Below, in pieces: positions 55,269-64,000 of a stretch of DNA of 64,000 bases. The notes beneath the pieces are model-generated. The model did not search any database. It worked only from the letters and a program-made list of their open reading frames with translations, and was not told the DNA's origin. How positions within the stretch are numbered: position 1 is the stretch's first letter; each line of letters opens with the position of its first letter. A program made the translations under genes and the position numbers. Source of the stretch: Oasisia sp. SBJ-2009 (Eukaryota > Annelida > Polychaeta > Sabellida > Siboglinidae); contig OZ024867.1 in the NCBI GenBank assembly GCA_964017155.1, forward strand, positions 14,907,500 through 14,971,499, in the 5' to 3' direction.

Positions 55269-56382
55269 CAGGGTGTGAAAGACATGGTGTGTAAGACTTG
55301 GTGTGTAAGACATGGTGTGTAAGACTTGGTGTGTAAGACATGGTGTGTAATACTTGGTGTGTAAGACTTGATGTGTAAGACTTGGTGTTTACGACTTGGT
55401 GTGTAAGACATGGTGTGTAATACTTGATGTGTAAGACTTGATGTGTAAGACTTGATGTGTAAGACTTGGTGTGTAAGACTTGATGTGTAAGACTTGGTGT
55501 GAAACACTTGATGTGTAAGACTTGATGTGTAAGACTTGATGTGTAAGACTTGGTGAGTAAGACTTGGTGTGTAAGACTTGGTGTGTAAGACATGGTGTGT
55601 TATACTTGATGTGTAAGATTTGATGTGTAAGACAGGGTGTGAAAGACATGGTGTGTAAGACTTGGTGTGTAAGACATGGTGTGTAAGACTTGGTGTGTAA
55701 CACATGGTGTGTAAGTCTTGGTGTGTAAGACATGGTGTGTAGGACATGGTGTGTAGGACATGGTGTGTAAGACTTGGTGTGTAAAACTTGGTGTGTAAGA
55801 CATGGTGTGTAAGACCTGGTGTGTAAGACATGGTGTGTAAGACCTGGTGTGTAAGACATGGTGTATAAGACTTGGTGTGTAAGACATGGTGTGTAAGACT
55901 TGGTGTGTAAGACATGGTGTGTAAGACTTGGTGTGTAAGATATGGTGTGTAATACTTGATATGTAAGACTTGGTGTGTAAGACATGGTGTGTAAGACTTG
56001 GTGTGTAAGACATGGTGTGTAAGACATGGTGTATAAGACCTGGTGTGTAACACATGGTGTGTAAGACTTGGTGTGTAAGACATGGTGTGTTGGACATGGT
56101 GTATACGACATGGTGTGTAAGACTTGGTGTGTAAAACTTGGTGTGTAAGACATGGTGTGTAAGACCTGGTGTGTAAGACATGGTGTGTACGACATGGTGT
56201 GTAGGACTTGGTGTGTAAGACTCGGTGTGTAACACTTGGTGTGTAAGACATGGTGTGTAAGACTTGATGTGTAAGACTTGGTGTGAAACACTTGATGTGT
56301 AAGACTTGATGTGTAAGACTTGACGTGTAAGACTTGGTGAGTAAGACTTGGTGTGTAAGACTTGGTGTGTAAGACATGGTGT
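55235..56382 (+). repeat. 1,148-bp tandem unit 1
   Basis: Eighty-two units delimited by GTGTTATAC landmarks, split 364 + 784 bp, with a GTGTTTACG unit near 55,386. The same 1,148-bp module sits once inside each 3.49-kb copy (46,034 to 47,182; 49,521 to 50,669; 1,176 bp in copy C), so this is a local expansion of a sub-module. Confidence 0.78.
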
Positions 56383-57530
56383 GTTATACTTGATGTGTAA
56401 GATTTGATGTGTAAGACAGGGTGTGAAAGACATGGTGTGTAAGCCTTGGTGTGTAAGACATGGTGTGTAAGACTTGGTGTGTAAGACATGGTGTGTAATA
56501 CTTGGTGTGTAAGACTTGATGTGTAAGACTTGGTGTTTACGACTTGGTGTGTAAGACATGGTGTGTAATACTTGATGTGTAAGACTTGATGTGTAAGACT
56601 TGATGTGTAAGACTTGGTGTGTAAGACTTGATGTGTAAGACTTGGTGTGAAACACTTGATGTGTAAGACTTGATGTGTAAGACTTGATGTGTAAGACTTG
56701 GTGAGTAAGACTTGGTGTGTAAGACTTGGTGTGTAAGACATGGTGTGTTATACTTGATGTGTAAGATTTGATGTGTAAGACAGGGTGTGAAAGACATGGT
56801 GTGTAAGACTTGGTGTGTAAGACATGGTGTGTAAGACTTGGTGTGTAACACATGGTGTGTAAGACTTGGTGTGTAAGACATGGTGTGTAGGACATGGTGT
56901 GTAGGACATGGTGTGTAAGACTTGGTGTGTAAAACTTGGTGTGTAAGACATGGTGTGTAAGACCTGGTGTGTAAGACAAGGTGTGTAAGACCTGGTGTGT
57001 AAGACATGGTGTATAAGACTTGGTGTGTAAGACATGGTGTGTAAGACTTGGTGTGTAAGACATGGTGTGTAAGACTTGGTGTGTAAGATATGGTGTGTAA
57101 TACTTGATATGTAAGACTTGGTGTGTAAGACATGGTGTGTAAGACTTGGTGTGTAAGACATGGTGTGTAAGACATGGTGTATAAGACCTGGTGTGTAACA
57201 CATGGTGTGTAAGACTTGGTGTGTAAGACATGGTGTGTTGGACATGGTGTATACGACATGGTGTGTAAGACTTGGTGTGTAAAACTTGGTGTGTAAGACA
57301 TGGTGTGTAAGACCTGGTGTGTAAGACATGGTGTGTACGACATGGTGTGTAGGACTTGGTGTGTAAGACTCGGTGTGTAACACTTGGTGTGTAAGACATG
57401 GTGTGTAAGACTTGATGTGTAAGACTTGGTGTGAAACACTTGATGTGTAAGACTTGATGTGTAAGACTTGATGTGTAAGACTTGGTGAGTAAGACTTGGT
57501 GTGTAAGACTTGGTGTGTAAGACATGGTGT
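56383..57530 (+). repeat. 1,148-bp tandem unit 2
   Basis: Adjacent copy of the previous module with the same 364 + 784 bp split and a GTGTTTACG unit near 56,534. Single changes include an AAGCCTTGG near 56,443 and ACAAGG near 56,978. Confidence 0.78.
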
Positions 57531-58108
57531 GTTATACTTGATGTGTAAGATTTGATGTGTAAGACAGGGTGTGAAAGACATGGTGTGTAAGACTTGGTGT
57601 GTAAGACATGGTGTGTAAGACTTGGTGTGTAAGACATGGTGTGTAATACTTGGTGTGTAAGACTTGATGTGTAAGACTTGGTGTTTAAGACTTGGTGTGT
57701 AAGACATGGTGTGTAATACTTGATGTGTAAGACTTGATGTGTAAGACTTGATGTGTAAGACTTGGTGTGTAAGACTTGATGTGTAAGACTTGGTGTGAAA
57801 CACTTGATGTGTAAGACTTGATGTGTAAGACTTGATGTGTAAGACTTGGTGAGTAAGACTTGGTGTGTAAGACTTGGTGTGTAAGTCATGGTGTGTTATA
57901 CTTGATGTGTAAGATTTGATGTGTAAGACAGGGTGTGAAAGACATGGTGTGTAAGACTTGGTGTGTAAGACATGGTGTGTAAGACTTGGTGTGTAACACA
58001 TGGTGTGTAAGACTTGGTGTGTAAGACATGGTGTGTAGGACATGGTGTGTAGGACATGGTGTGTAAGACTTGGGTGTGTAAAACTTGGTGTGTAAGACAT
58101 GGTGTGTA
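57531..58108 (+). repeat. 1,148-bp tandem unit 3 (partial)
   Basis: Starts like units 1 and 2, with TTATAC landmarks near 57,531 and 57,895 (364 bp), and carries GTGTTTAAG near 57,682 instead of GTGTTTACG. It runs into the fourth 15-bp unit and then the 2,618-bp-displaced repeat without completing the module. Confidence 0.7.
58059..58073 (+). repeat. 15-bp unit (1-bp insertion), fourth instance
   Basis: Same extra-G unit in the same context, 3,501 bp after the copy C instance. With the 13-bp unit and the other three 15-bp units it accounts exactly for the net +3 phase shift between 41,648 and the window end. Confidence 0.88.
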
Positions 58109-60361
58109 AGACCTGGTGTGTAAGACATGGTGTGTAAGACCTGGTGTGTAAGACATGGTGTATAAGACTTGGTGTGTAAGACATGGTGTGTAAGACATGG
58201 TGTGTAAGACTTGGTGTGTAAGACATGGTGTGTAAGACTTGGAGTGTAAGATATGGTGTGTAATACTTGATATGTAAGACTTGGTGTGTAAGACATGGTG
58301 TGTAAGACTTGGTGTGTAAGACATGGTGTGTAAGACTTGGTGTGTAAGATATGGTGTGTAATACTTGATATGTAAGACTTGGTGTGTAAGACATGGTGTG
58401 TAAGACTTGATGTGTAAGACTTGGTGTGAAACACTTGATGTGTAAGACTTGATGTGTAAGACTTGATGTGTAAGACTTGGTGAGTAAGACTTGGTGTGTA
58501 AGACTTGGTGTGTAAGACATGGTGTATTATACTTGATGTGTAAGATTTGATGTGTAAGACAGGGTGTGAAAGACATGGTGTGTAAGACTTGGTGTGTAAG
58601 ACATGGTGTGTAAGACTTGGTGTGTAAGACATGGTGTGTAAGACTTGGTGTGTAAGACATGGTGTGTAAGACATGGTGTGTAGGACATGGTGTGTAGGAC
58701 ATGGTGTGTAAGACTTGGTGTGTAAAACTTGGTGTGTAAGACATGGTGTGTATGACCTGGTGTGTAAGACATGGTGTGTAAGACCTGGTGTGTAAGACAT
58801 GGTGTGTAAGACTTGGTGTGTAAGACATGGTGTGTAACGCTTGGTGTGTAAGACATGGTGTGTAAGACTTGGTGTGTAAGATATGGTGTGTAATACTTGA
58901 TATGTAAGACTTGGTGTGTAAGACATGGTGTGTAAGACTTGGTGTGTAAGACATGGTGTGTAAGACGTGGTGTGTATGACCTGGTGTGTAAGACATGGTG
59001 TGTAAGACCTGGTGTGTAAGACATGGTGTGTAAGACTTGGTGTGTAAGACATGGTGTGTAACACTTGGTGTGTAAGACATGGTGTGTAAGATTTGGTGTG
59101 TAAGATATGGTGTGTAATACTTGATATGTAAGACTTGGTGTGTAAGACATGGTGTGTAAGACTTGGTGTGTAAGACATGGTGTGTAAGACATGGTGTATA
59201 AGACCTGGTGTTTAACACATGGTGTGTAAGACTTGGTGTGTAAGACATGGTGTGTTGGACATGGTGTATACGACATGGTGTGTAAGACTTAGTGTGTAAA
59301 ACTTGGTGTGTAAGACATGGTGTGTAAGACCTGGTGTGTAAGACATGGTGTGTACGACATGGTGTGTAAGACTTGGTGTGTAAGACTCGGTGTGTAAGAT
59401 TTGGTGTGTAAGACATGGTGTGTAAGACTTGGTGTGAAAGACTTGGTGTGTAAGACTTGATGTGTAAGACTTGGTGTGTAAGACTTGGTGTGTAAGACAC
59501 GGTGTGTAATACTTGATGTGTAAGACTTGATGTGTAAGACTTGATGTGTAAGACTAGGTGTGTAAGACTTGATGTGTAAGACTTGGTGTGAAACACTTGA
59601 TGTGTAAGACTTGATGTGTAAGACTTGATGTGTAAGACTTGGTGAGTAAGACTTGGTGTGTAAGACTTGGTGTGTAAGACATGGTGTGTTATACTTGATG
59701 TGTAAGATTTGATGTGTAAGACTAGGTGTGAAAGACATGGTGTGTAAGACTTGGTGTGTAAGACATGGTGTGTAAGACTTGGTGTGTAAGACATGGTGTG
59801 TAAGACTTGGTGTGTAAGACATGGTGTGTAAGACATGGTGTGTAAGACTTGGTGTATAACACATGGTGTGTAAGACTTGGTGTGTAAGACATGGTGTGTA
59901 GGACATGGTGTGTAGGACATGGTGTGTAAGACTTGGTGTGTAAAACTTGGTGTGTAAGACATGGTGTGTAAGACCTGGTGTGTAAGACATGGTGTGTAAG
60001 ACCTGGTGTGTAAGACATGGTGTGTAAGACTTGGTGTGTAAGACATGGTGTGTAAGACTTGGTGTGTAAGACATGGTGTGTAAGACTTGGTGTGTAAGGT
60101 ATGGTGTGTAATACTTGATGTGTAAGACCTGGTGTGTAAGACTTGGTGTGTAAGACATGGTGTGTAATACTTGATGTGTAAGACTTGATGTGTACGACAT
60201 GGTGTGTAAGCCCTGGTGTGTAAGACATGGTGTGTAAGACCTGGTGTGTAAGACATGGTGTGTAAGACTTGGTGTGAAAGACTTGATGTGTAAGACTTGA
60301 TGTGTACGACTTGGTGTGTAAGACTTGGTGTGTAAGACATGGTGTGTAAGACTTGGTGTGT
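58109..60361 (+). repeat. 2,618-bp-displaced repeat, first copy
   Basis: About 2,253 bp repeated at 60,727-62,979 (displacement 187 units). Shared rare marks include TTGGAGTG near 58,240, TGTATTATAC near 58,522, AACGCTTGG near 58,838, GACGTGG near 58,964 and ACTAGG near 59,720. Parts resemble 43,585-46,000 of the transition block. Confidence 0.8.
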
Positions 60362-60726
60362 AAGACATGGTGTGTTATACTTGATGTGTAAGATTTGATG
60401 TGTAAGACAGGGTGTGAAAGACATGGTGTGTAAGACTTGGTGTGTAAGACATGGTGTGTAAGACTTGGTGTGTAAGACATGGTGTGTAATACTTGGTGTG
60501 TAAGACTTGATGTGTAAGACTTGGTGTTTAAGACTTGGTGTGTAAGACATGGTGTGTAATACTTGATGTGTAAGACTTGATGTGTAAGACTTGATGTGTA
60601 AGACTTGGTGTGTAAGACTTGATGTGTAAGACTTGGTGTGAAACACTTGATGTGTAAGACTTGATGTGTAAGACTTGATGTGTAAGACTTGGTGAGTAAG
60701 ACTTGGTGTGTAAGACTTGGTGTGTA
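60362..60726 (+). repeat. Linker between the two 2,618-bp-displaced copies
   Basis: A 365-bp stretch of ordinary units with TTATAC near 60,373 and GTGTTTAAG near 60,526. It looks like the corresponding part of a 1,148-bp module (compare 57,531-57,895). Confidence 0.65.
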
Positions 60727-62979
60727 AGACCTGGTGTGTAAGACATGGTGTGTAAGACCTGGTGTGTAAGACATGGTGTATAAGACTTGGTGTGTAAGAC
60801 ATGGTGTGTAAGACATGGTGTGTAAGACTTGGTGTGTAAGACATGGTGTGTAAGACTTGGAGTGTAAGATATGGTGTGTAATACTTGATATGTAAGACTT
60901 GGTGTGTAAGACATGGTGTGTAAGACTTGGTGTGTAAGACATGGTGTGTAAGACTTGGTGTGTAAGATATGGTGTGTAATACTTGATATGTAAGACTTGG
61001 TGTGTAAGACATGGTGTGTAAGACTTGATGTGTAAGACTTGGTGTGAAACACTTGATGTGTAAGACTTGATGTGTAAGACTTGATGTGTAAGACTTGGTG
61101 AGTAAGACTTGGTGTGTAAGACTTGGTGTGTAAGACATGGTGTATTATACTTGATGTGTAAGATTTGATGTGTAAGACAGGGTGTGAAAGACATGGTGTG
61201 TAAGACTTGGTGTGTAAGACATGGTGTGTAAGACTTGGTGTGTAAGACATGGTGTGTAAGACTTGGTGTGTAAGACATGGTGTGTAAGACATGGTGTGTA
61301 GGACATGGTGTGTAGGACATGGTGTGTAAGACTTGGTGTGTAAAACTTGGTGTGTAAGACATGGTGTGTATGACCTGGTGTGTAAGACATGGTGTGTAAG
61401 ACCTGGTGTGTAAGACATGGTGTGTAAGACTTGGTGTGTAAGACATGGTGTGTAACGCTTGGTGTGTAAGACATGGTGTGTAAGACTTGGTGTGTAAGAT
61501 ATGGTGTGTAATACTTGATATGTAAGACTTGGTGTGTAAGACATGGTGTGTAAGACTTGGTGTGTAAGACATGGTGTGTAAGACGTGGTGTGTATGACCT
61601 GGTGTGTAAGACATGGTGTGTAAGACCTGGTGTGTAAGACATGGTGTGTAAGACTTGGTGTGTAAGACATGGTGTGTAACACTTGGTGTGTAAGACATGG
61701 TGTGTAAGATTTGGTGTGTAAGATATGGTGTGTAATACTTGATATGTAAGACTTGGTGTGTAAGACATGGTGTGTAAGACTTGGTGTGTAAGACATGGTG
61801 TGTAAGACATGGTGTATAAGACCTGGTGTTTAACACATGGTGTGTAAGACTTGGTGTGTAAGACATGGTGTGTTGGACATGGTGTATACGACATGGTGTG
61901 TAAGACTTAGTGTGTAAAACTTGGTGTGTAAGACATGGTGTGTAAGACCTGGTGTGTAAGACATGGTGTGTACGACATGGTGTGTAAGACTTGGTGTGTA
62001 AGACTCGGTGTGTAAGATTTGGTGTGTAAGACATGGTGTGTAAGACTTGGTGTGAAAGACTTGGTGTGTAAGACTTGATGTGTAAGACTTGGTGTGTAAG
62101 ACTTGGTGTGTAAGACACGGTGTGTAATACTTGATGTGTAAGACTTGATGTGTAAGACTTGATGTGTAAGACTAGGTGTGTAAGACTTGATGTGTAAGAC
62201 TTGGTGTGAAACACTTGATGTGTAAGACTTGATGTGTAAGACTTGATGTGTAAGACTTGGTGAGTAAGACTTGGTGTGTAAGACTTGGTGTGTAAGACAT
62301 GGTGTGTTATACTTGATGTGTAAGATTTGATGTGTAAGACTAGGTGTGAAAGACATGGTGTGTAAGACTTGGTGTGTAAGACATGGTGTGTAAGACTTGG
62401 TGTGTAAGACATGGTGTGTAAGACTTGGTGTGTAAGACATGGTGTGTAAGACATGGTGTGTAAGACTTGGTGTATAACACATGGTGTGTAAGACTTGGTG
62501 TGTAAGACATGGTGTGTAGGACATGGTGTGTAGGACATGGTGTGTAAGACTTGGTGTGTAAAACTTGGTGTGTAAGACATGGTGTGTAAGACCTGGTGTG
62601 TAAGACATGGTGTGTAAGACCTGGTGTGTAAGACATGGTGTGTAAGACTTGGTGTGTAAGACATGGTGTGTAAGACTTGGTGTGTAAGACATGGTGTGTA
62701 AGACTTGGTGTGTAAGGTATGGTGTGTAATACTTGATGTGTAAGACCTGGTGTGTAAGACTTGGTGTGTAAGACATGGTGTGTAATACTTGATGTGTAAG
62801 ACTTGATGTGTACGACATGGTGTGTAAGCCCTGGTGTGTAAGACATGGTGTGTAAGACCTGGTGTGTAAGACATGGTGTGTAAGACTTGGTGTGAAAGAC
62901 TTGATGTGTAAGACTTGATGTGTACGACTTGGTGTGTAAGACTTGGTGTGTAAGACATGGTGTGTAAGACTTGGTGTGT
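60727..62979 (+). repeat. 2,618-bp-displaced repeat, second copy
   Basis: Copy of 58,109-60,361 with the same rare marks (AACGCTTGG near 61,456, GACGTGG near 61,582, TAAGGTATGG near 62,716 matching 60,098). The two part at 60,362 and 62,980. Confidence 0.8.
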
Positions 62980-63930
62980 AATACTTGATATGTAAGATTT
63001 GATGTGTAAGACATGGTGTGTAAGACATGGTGTGTAAGACTTGGTGTGTAAGACATGGTGTGTAAGACTTGGTGTGTAAGACTTGGTGTGAAAGACTTGA
63101 TGTGTAAGACATGGTGTGTAAGACTTGATGTGTAAGACTTGATGTGTAAGACTTGATGTGTATGACTTGGTGTGTAAGACTTGGTGTGTAAGACATGGTG
63201 TGTTATACTTGATGTGTAAGATTTGATGTGTAAGACATGGTGTGTAAGACATGGTGTGTAAGACTTGGTGTGTAAGACATGGTGTGTAAGACTTGGTGTG
63301 TAAGACATTGTGTGTAAGACTTGGTGTGTAAGACATGGTGTGTAAGACTTGGTGTGTAAGACTCGGTGTGTAAGACATGGTGTTTAAGACATGGTGTGTA
63401 AGACATGGTGTGTAAGACCTGGTGTGTAAGACATGGTGTGTAAGGCCTGGTGTGTAAGACTTGGTGTGTAAGACTTGATGTGTAAGACTTGATGTGTAAG
63501 ACTTGGTGTGTAAGACCAGGTGTGTAAGACTTGGTGTGTAAGACTTGTTGTGTACGACATGGTGTGTAAGACCTGGTGTGTAATACATGGTGTGTAAGAC
63601 CTGGTGTGTAAGACATGGTGTGTAAGATTTGATGTGTAAGACTTGATGAGTAAGACTTGATGTGTAAGACTTGGTGTGTAAGACTTGGTGTGTAAGACAT
63701 GGTGTGTAAGACTTGGTGTGTAAGACATGGTGTGCAAGACATGGTGTGTAAGACTTGGTGTGTAAGACATGGTGTGTAAGACTTGGTGTGTAAGACATGG
63801 TGTGTAATACTTGATATGTAAGATTTGATGTGTAAGACATGGTGTGTAAGACTTGGTGTGTAAGACATGGTGTGTAAGACTTGGTGTGTAAGACATGTTG
63901 TGTAAGACTTGGTGTGTAAGACATGGTGTG
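62825..63930 (+). repeat. Re-entry of the 10,136-bp HOR family (partial copy 5)
   Basis: Matches about 1,726-2,831 of copy 1 at a displacement of 61,099 bp (4,364 x 14 + 3, as expected from the five off-length units). It includes the ACATTG, ACTCGG, GTGTTTAAG, TAAGGCC and ACCAGG landmarks in order. Differences include a GTGTGTAAG for GTGTTTAAG near 63,076, TAATACATG near 63,583 and ACATGTTG near 63,896. The final bases, with GAGTTGG near 63,977, look more like the 3,108-bp unit (near 6,000), so a switch occurs near 63,930. Confidence 0.75.
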
Positions 63931-64000
63931 TAAGACTTGGTGTGAAAGACTTGGTGTGTAAGACTTGATGTGTAAGAGTTGGTGTGTAAGACTTGGTGTG

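Larger units (their letters stand above)
1..64000 (+). repeat. Uninterrupted 14-bp satellite/minisatellite array spanning the window
   Basis: Every line of the window is built from head-to-tail copies of GTGTGTAAGACTTG or close variants, about 4,570 units, all in the same orientation. Units start at positions 13, 27, 41 and so on, and this phase holds unchanged to 41,648. The plus strand is G/T-rich (consensus 5 G, 5 T, 3 A, 1 C) and the consensus has no CpG. Frequent variants differ at positions 1 and 12 of the unit (G or A start; ACTTG, ACATG or ACCTG end). Rarer ones such as TACGAC, TAGGAC, GAAAGAC, TTATAC, TTTAAG, ACTCG and ATATG mark places in the array. No unique sequence, inserted mobile element or inversion is seen, and both ends run off the window. 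A eukaryotic heterochromatic array is the natural reading. The species and chromosomal position cannot be inferred. Confidence 0.97.

Noticed and set aside
59722..63924. Minus-strand open frame of 1,400 codons (also 1,383 codons at 26,492-30,643, 1,089 at 42,969-46,238, and many of 500-980) as protein-coding genes
   Set aside because: All are the same 14-residue repeat, overlap in all three minus frames, start only where an ACATG variant supplies a methionine codon and stop only where a rare TTA, CTA or TCA variant occurs. There is no unique domain or gene context, so they are consequences of the repeat.
1..64000. CRISPR array
   Set aside because: Repeats are 14 bp and directly abutting with no unique spacers, and no cas gene is present.
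1..64000. Telomere repeat of a budding-yeast type (units ending in GGTGT)
   Set aside because: There is a loose likeness to GGTGT-containing yeast telomere repeats. But the array is at least 64 kb with no chromosome end in view, and variants recur in fixed order over 10 kb. That order reflects duplication by recombination and not copying of a telomerase RNA template. Not supportable from this window.
1..64000. G-quadruplex tract
   Set aside because: Each unit has only one GG doublet, roughly 12 bases from the next. Even the GGG at the 15-bp units is isolated.
1..64000. (TG)n microsatellite or Z-DNA tract
   Set aside because: Alternating purine-pyrimidine runs are only GTGTGT within each unit and are broken by AAGAC every time.
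1..64000. Intrinsic terminators, hairpins or tRNA genes
   Set aside because: The single-direction G/T-rich units contain no inverted repeats of useful length, no U-run after a stem, and no tRNA-like arms.
1..64000. Transposon or retroelement embedded in the array
   Set aside because: Reading through the window, every stretch resolves to the 14-bp unit. No terminal repeats, target duplications or coding motifs of mobile elements were seen.
1..64000. Plus-strand coding
   Set aside because: Nearly every unit contains TAA. With a 14-bp period each plus frame meets a stop about every 42 bases.

Overview
The whole 64,000-base window is one uninterrupted tandem-repeat array. I found no unique sequence in it: no gene, RNA gene, transposon, CRISPR array or regulatory site. 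The basic unit is 14 bp (plus strand GTGTGTAAGACTTG). It runs head to tail about 4,570 times, always in the same orientation. The common variants end in ACATG, ACCTG or ACTTG and start with GTG or ATG. A limited set of rarer variants (for example GTGTGTACG, GTGTGTAGG, GTGTGAAAG, GTGTGTTATAC, GTGTTTAAG, ACTCG, ACTAG) acts as landmarks.

This points to satellite or minisatellite DNA of a eukaryotic chromosome, such as a pericentromeric, subtelomeric or heterochromatic block. That is inference from size and structure, because no flanking sequence is present. The species cannot be told. A bacterial, phage or viral source is very unlikely. The multi-kilobase near-identity also means assembly copy number should be treated with caution.

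Layout. The order of variant units repeats at several scales, which gives higher-order repeats (HORs). (1) 1-1,529 is the tail of a block seen again at 29,863-31,391. (2) A 10,136-bp HOR (724 units) occurs complete at about 1,530-11,665, 11,666-21,801 and 31,392-41,527. It is truncated at 21,802-26,918 and resumes in part at about 62,825. Inside each complete copy is a perfect 3,108-bp (222-unit) tandem duplication. (3) 26,919-31,391 is a mosaic holding a 1,722-bp repeat and a 140-bp local duplication. (4) 1-11,715 recurs at 29,863-41,577, displaced by 29,862 bp, with only two substitutions noticed. (5) From about 41,528 a second HOR family takes over, with copies of 3,487, 3,487 and 3,515 bp between 44,780 and 55,268. 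It is followed by 1,148-bp tandem units at 55,235-58,108 and a 2,253-bp block present twice, 2,618 bp apart, at 58,109-62,979. (6) The last kilobase returns to the 10.1-kb family.

Coding potential. Hundreds to more than a thousand codons stay open on the minus strand, in all three frames, but this is a by-product of the repeat. The unit has no stop trinucleotide on that strand, and 14 leaves remainder 2 on division by 3, so every frame reads the same 14-residue repeat. On the plus strand the TAA in nearly every unit closes all frames about every 42 bases. I therefore annotate no CDS. What deserves attention is the array architecture: extreme length, rigid 14-bp phase with only five off-length units found, several nested HOR levels, and clear traces of recent duplication.
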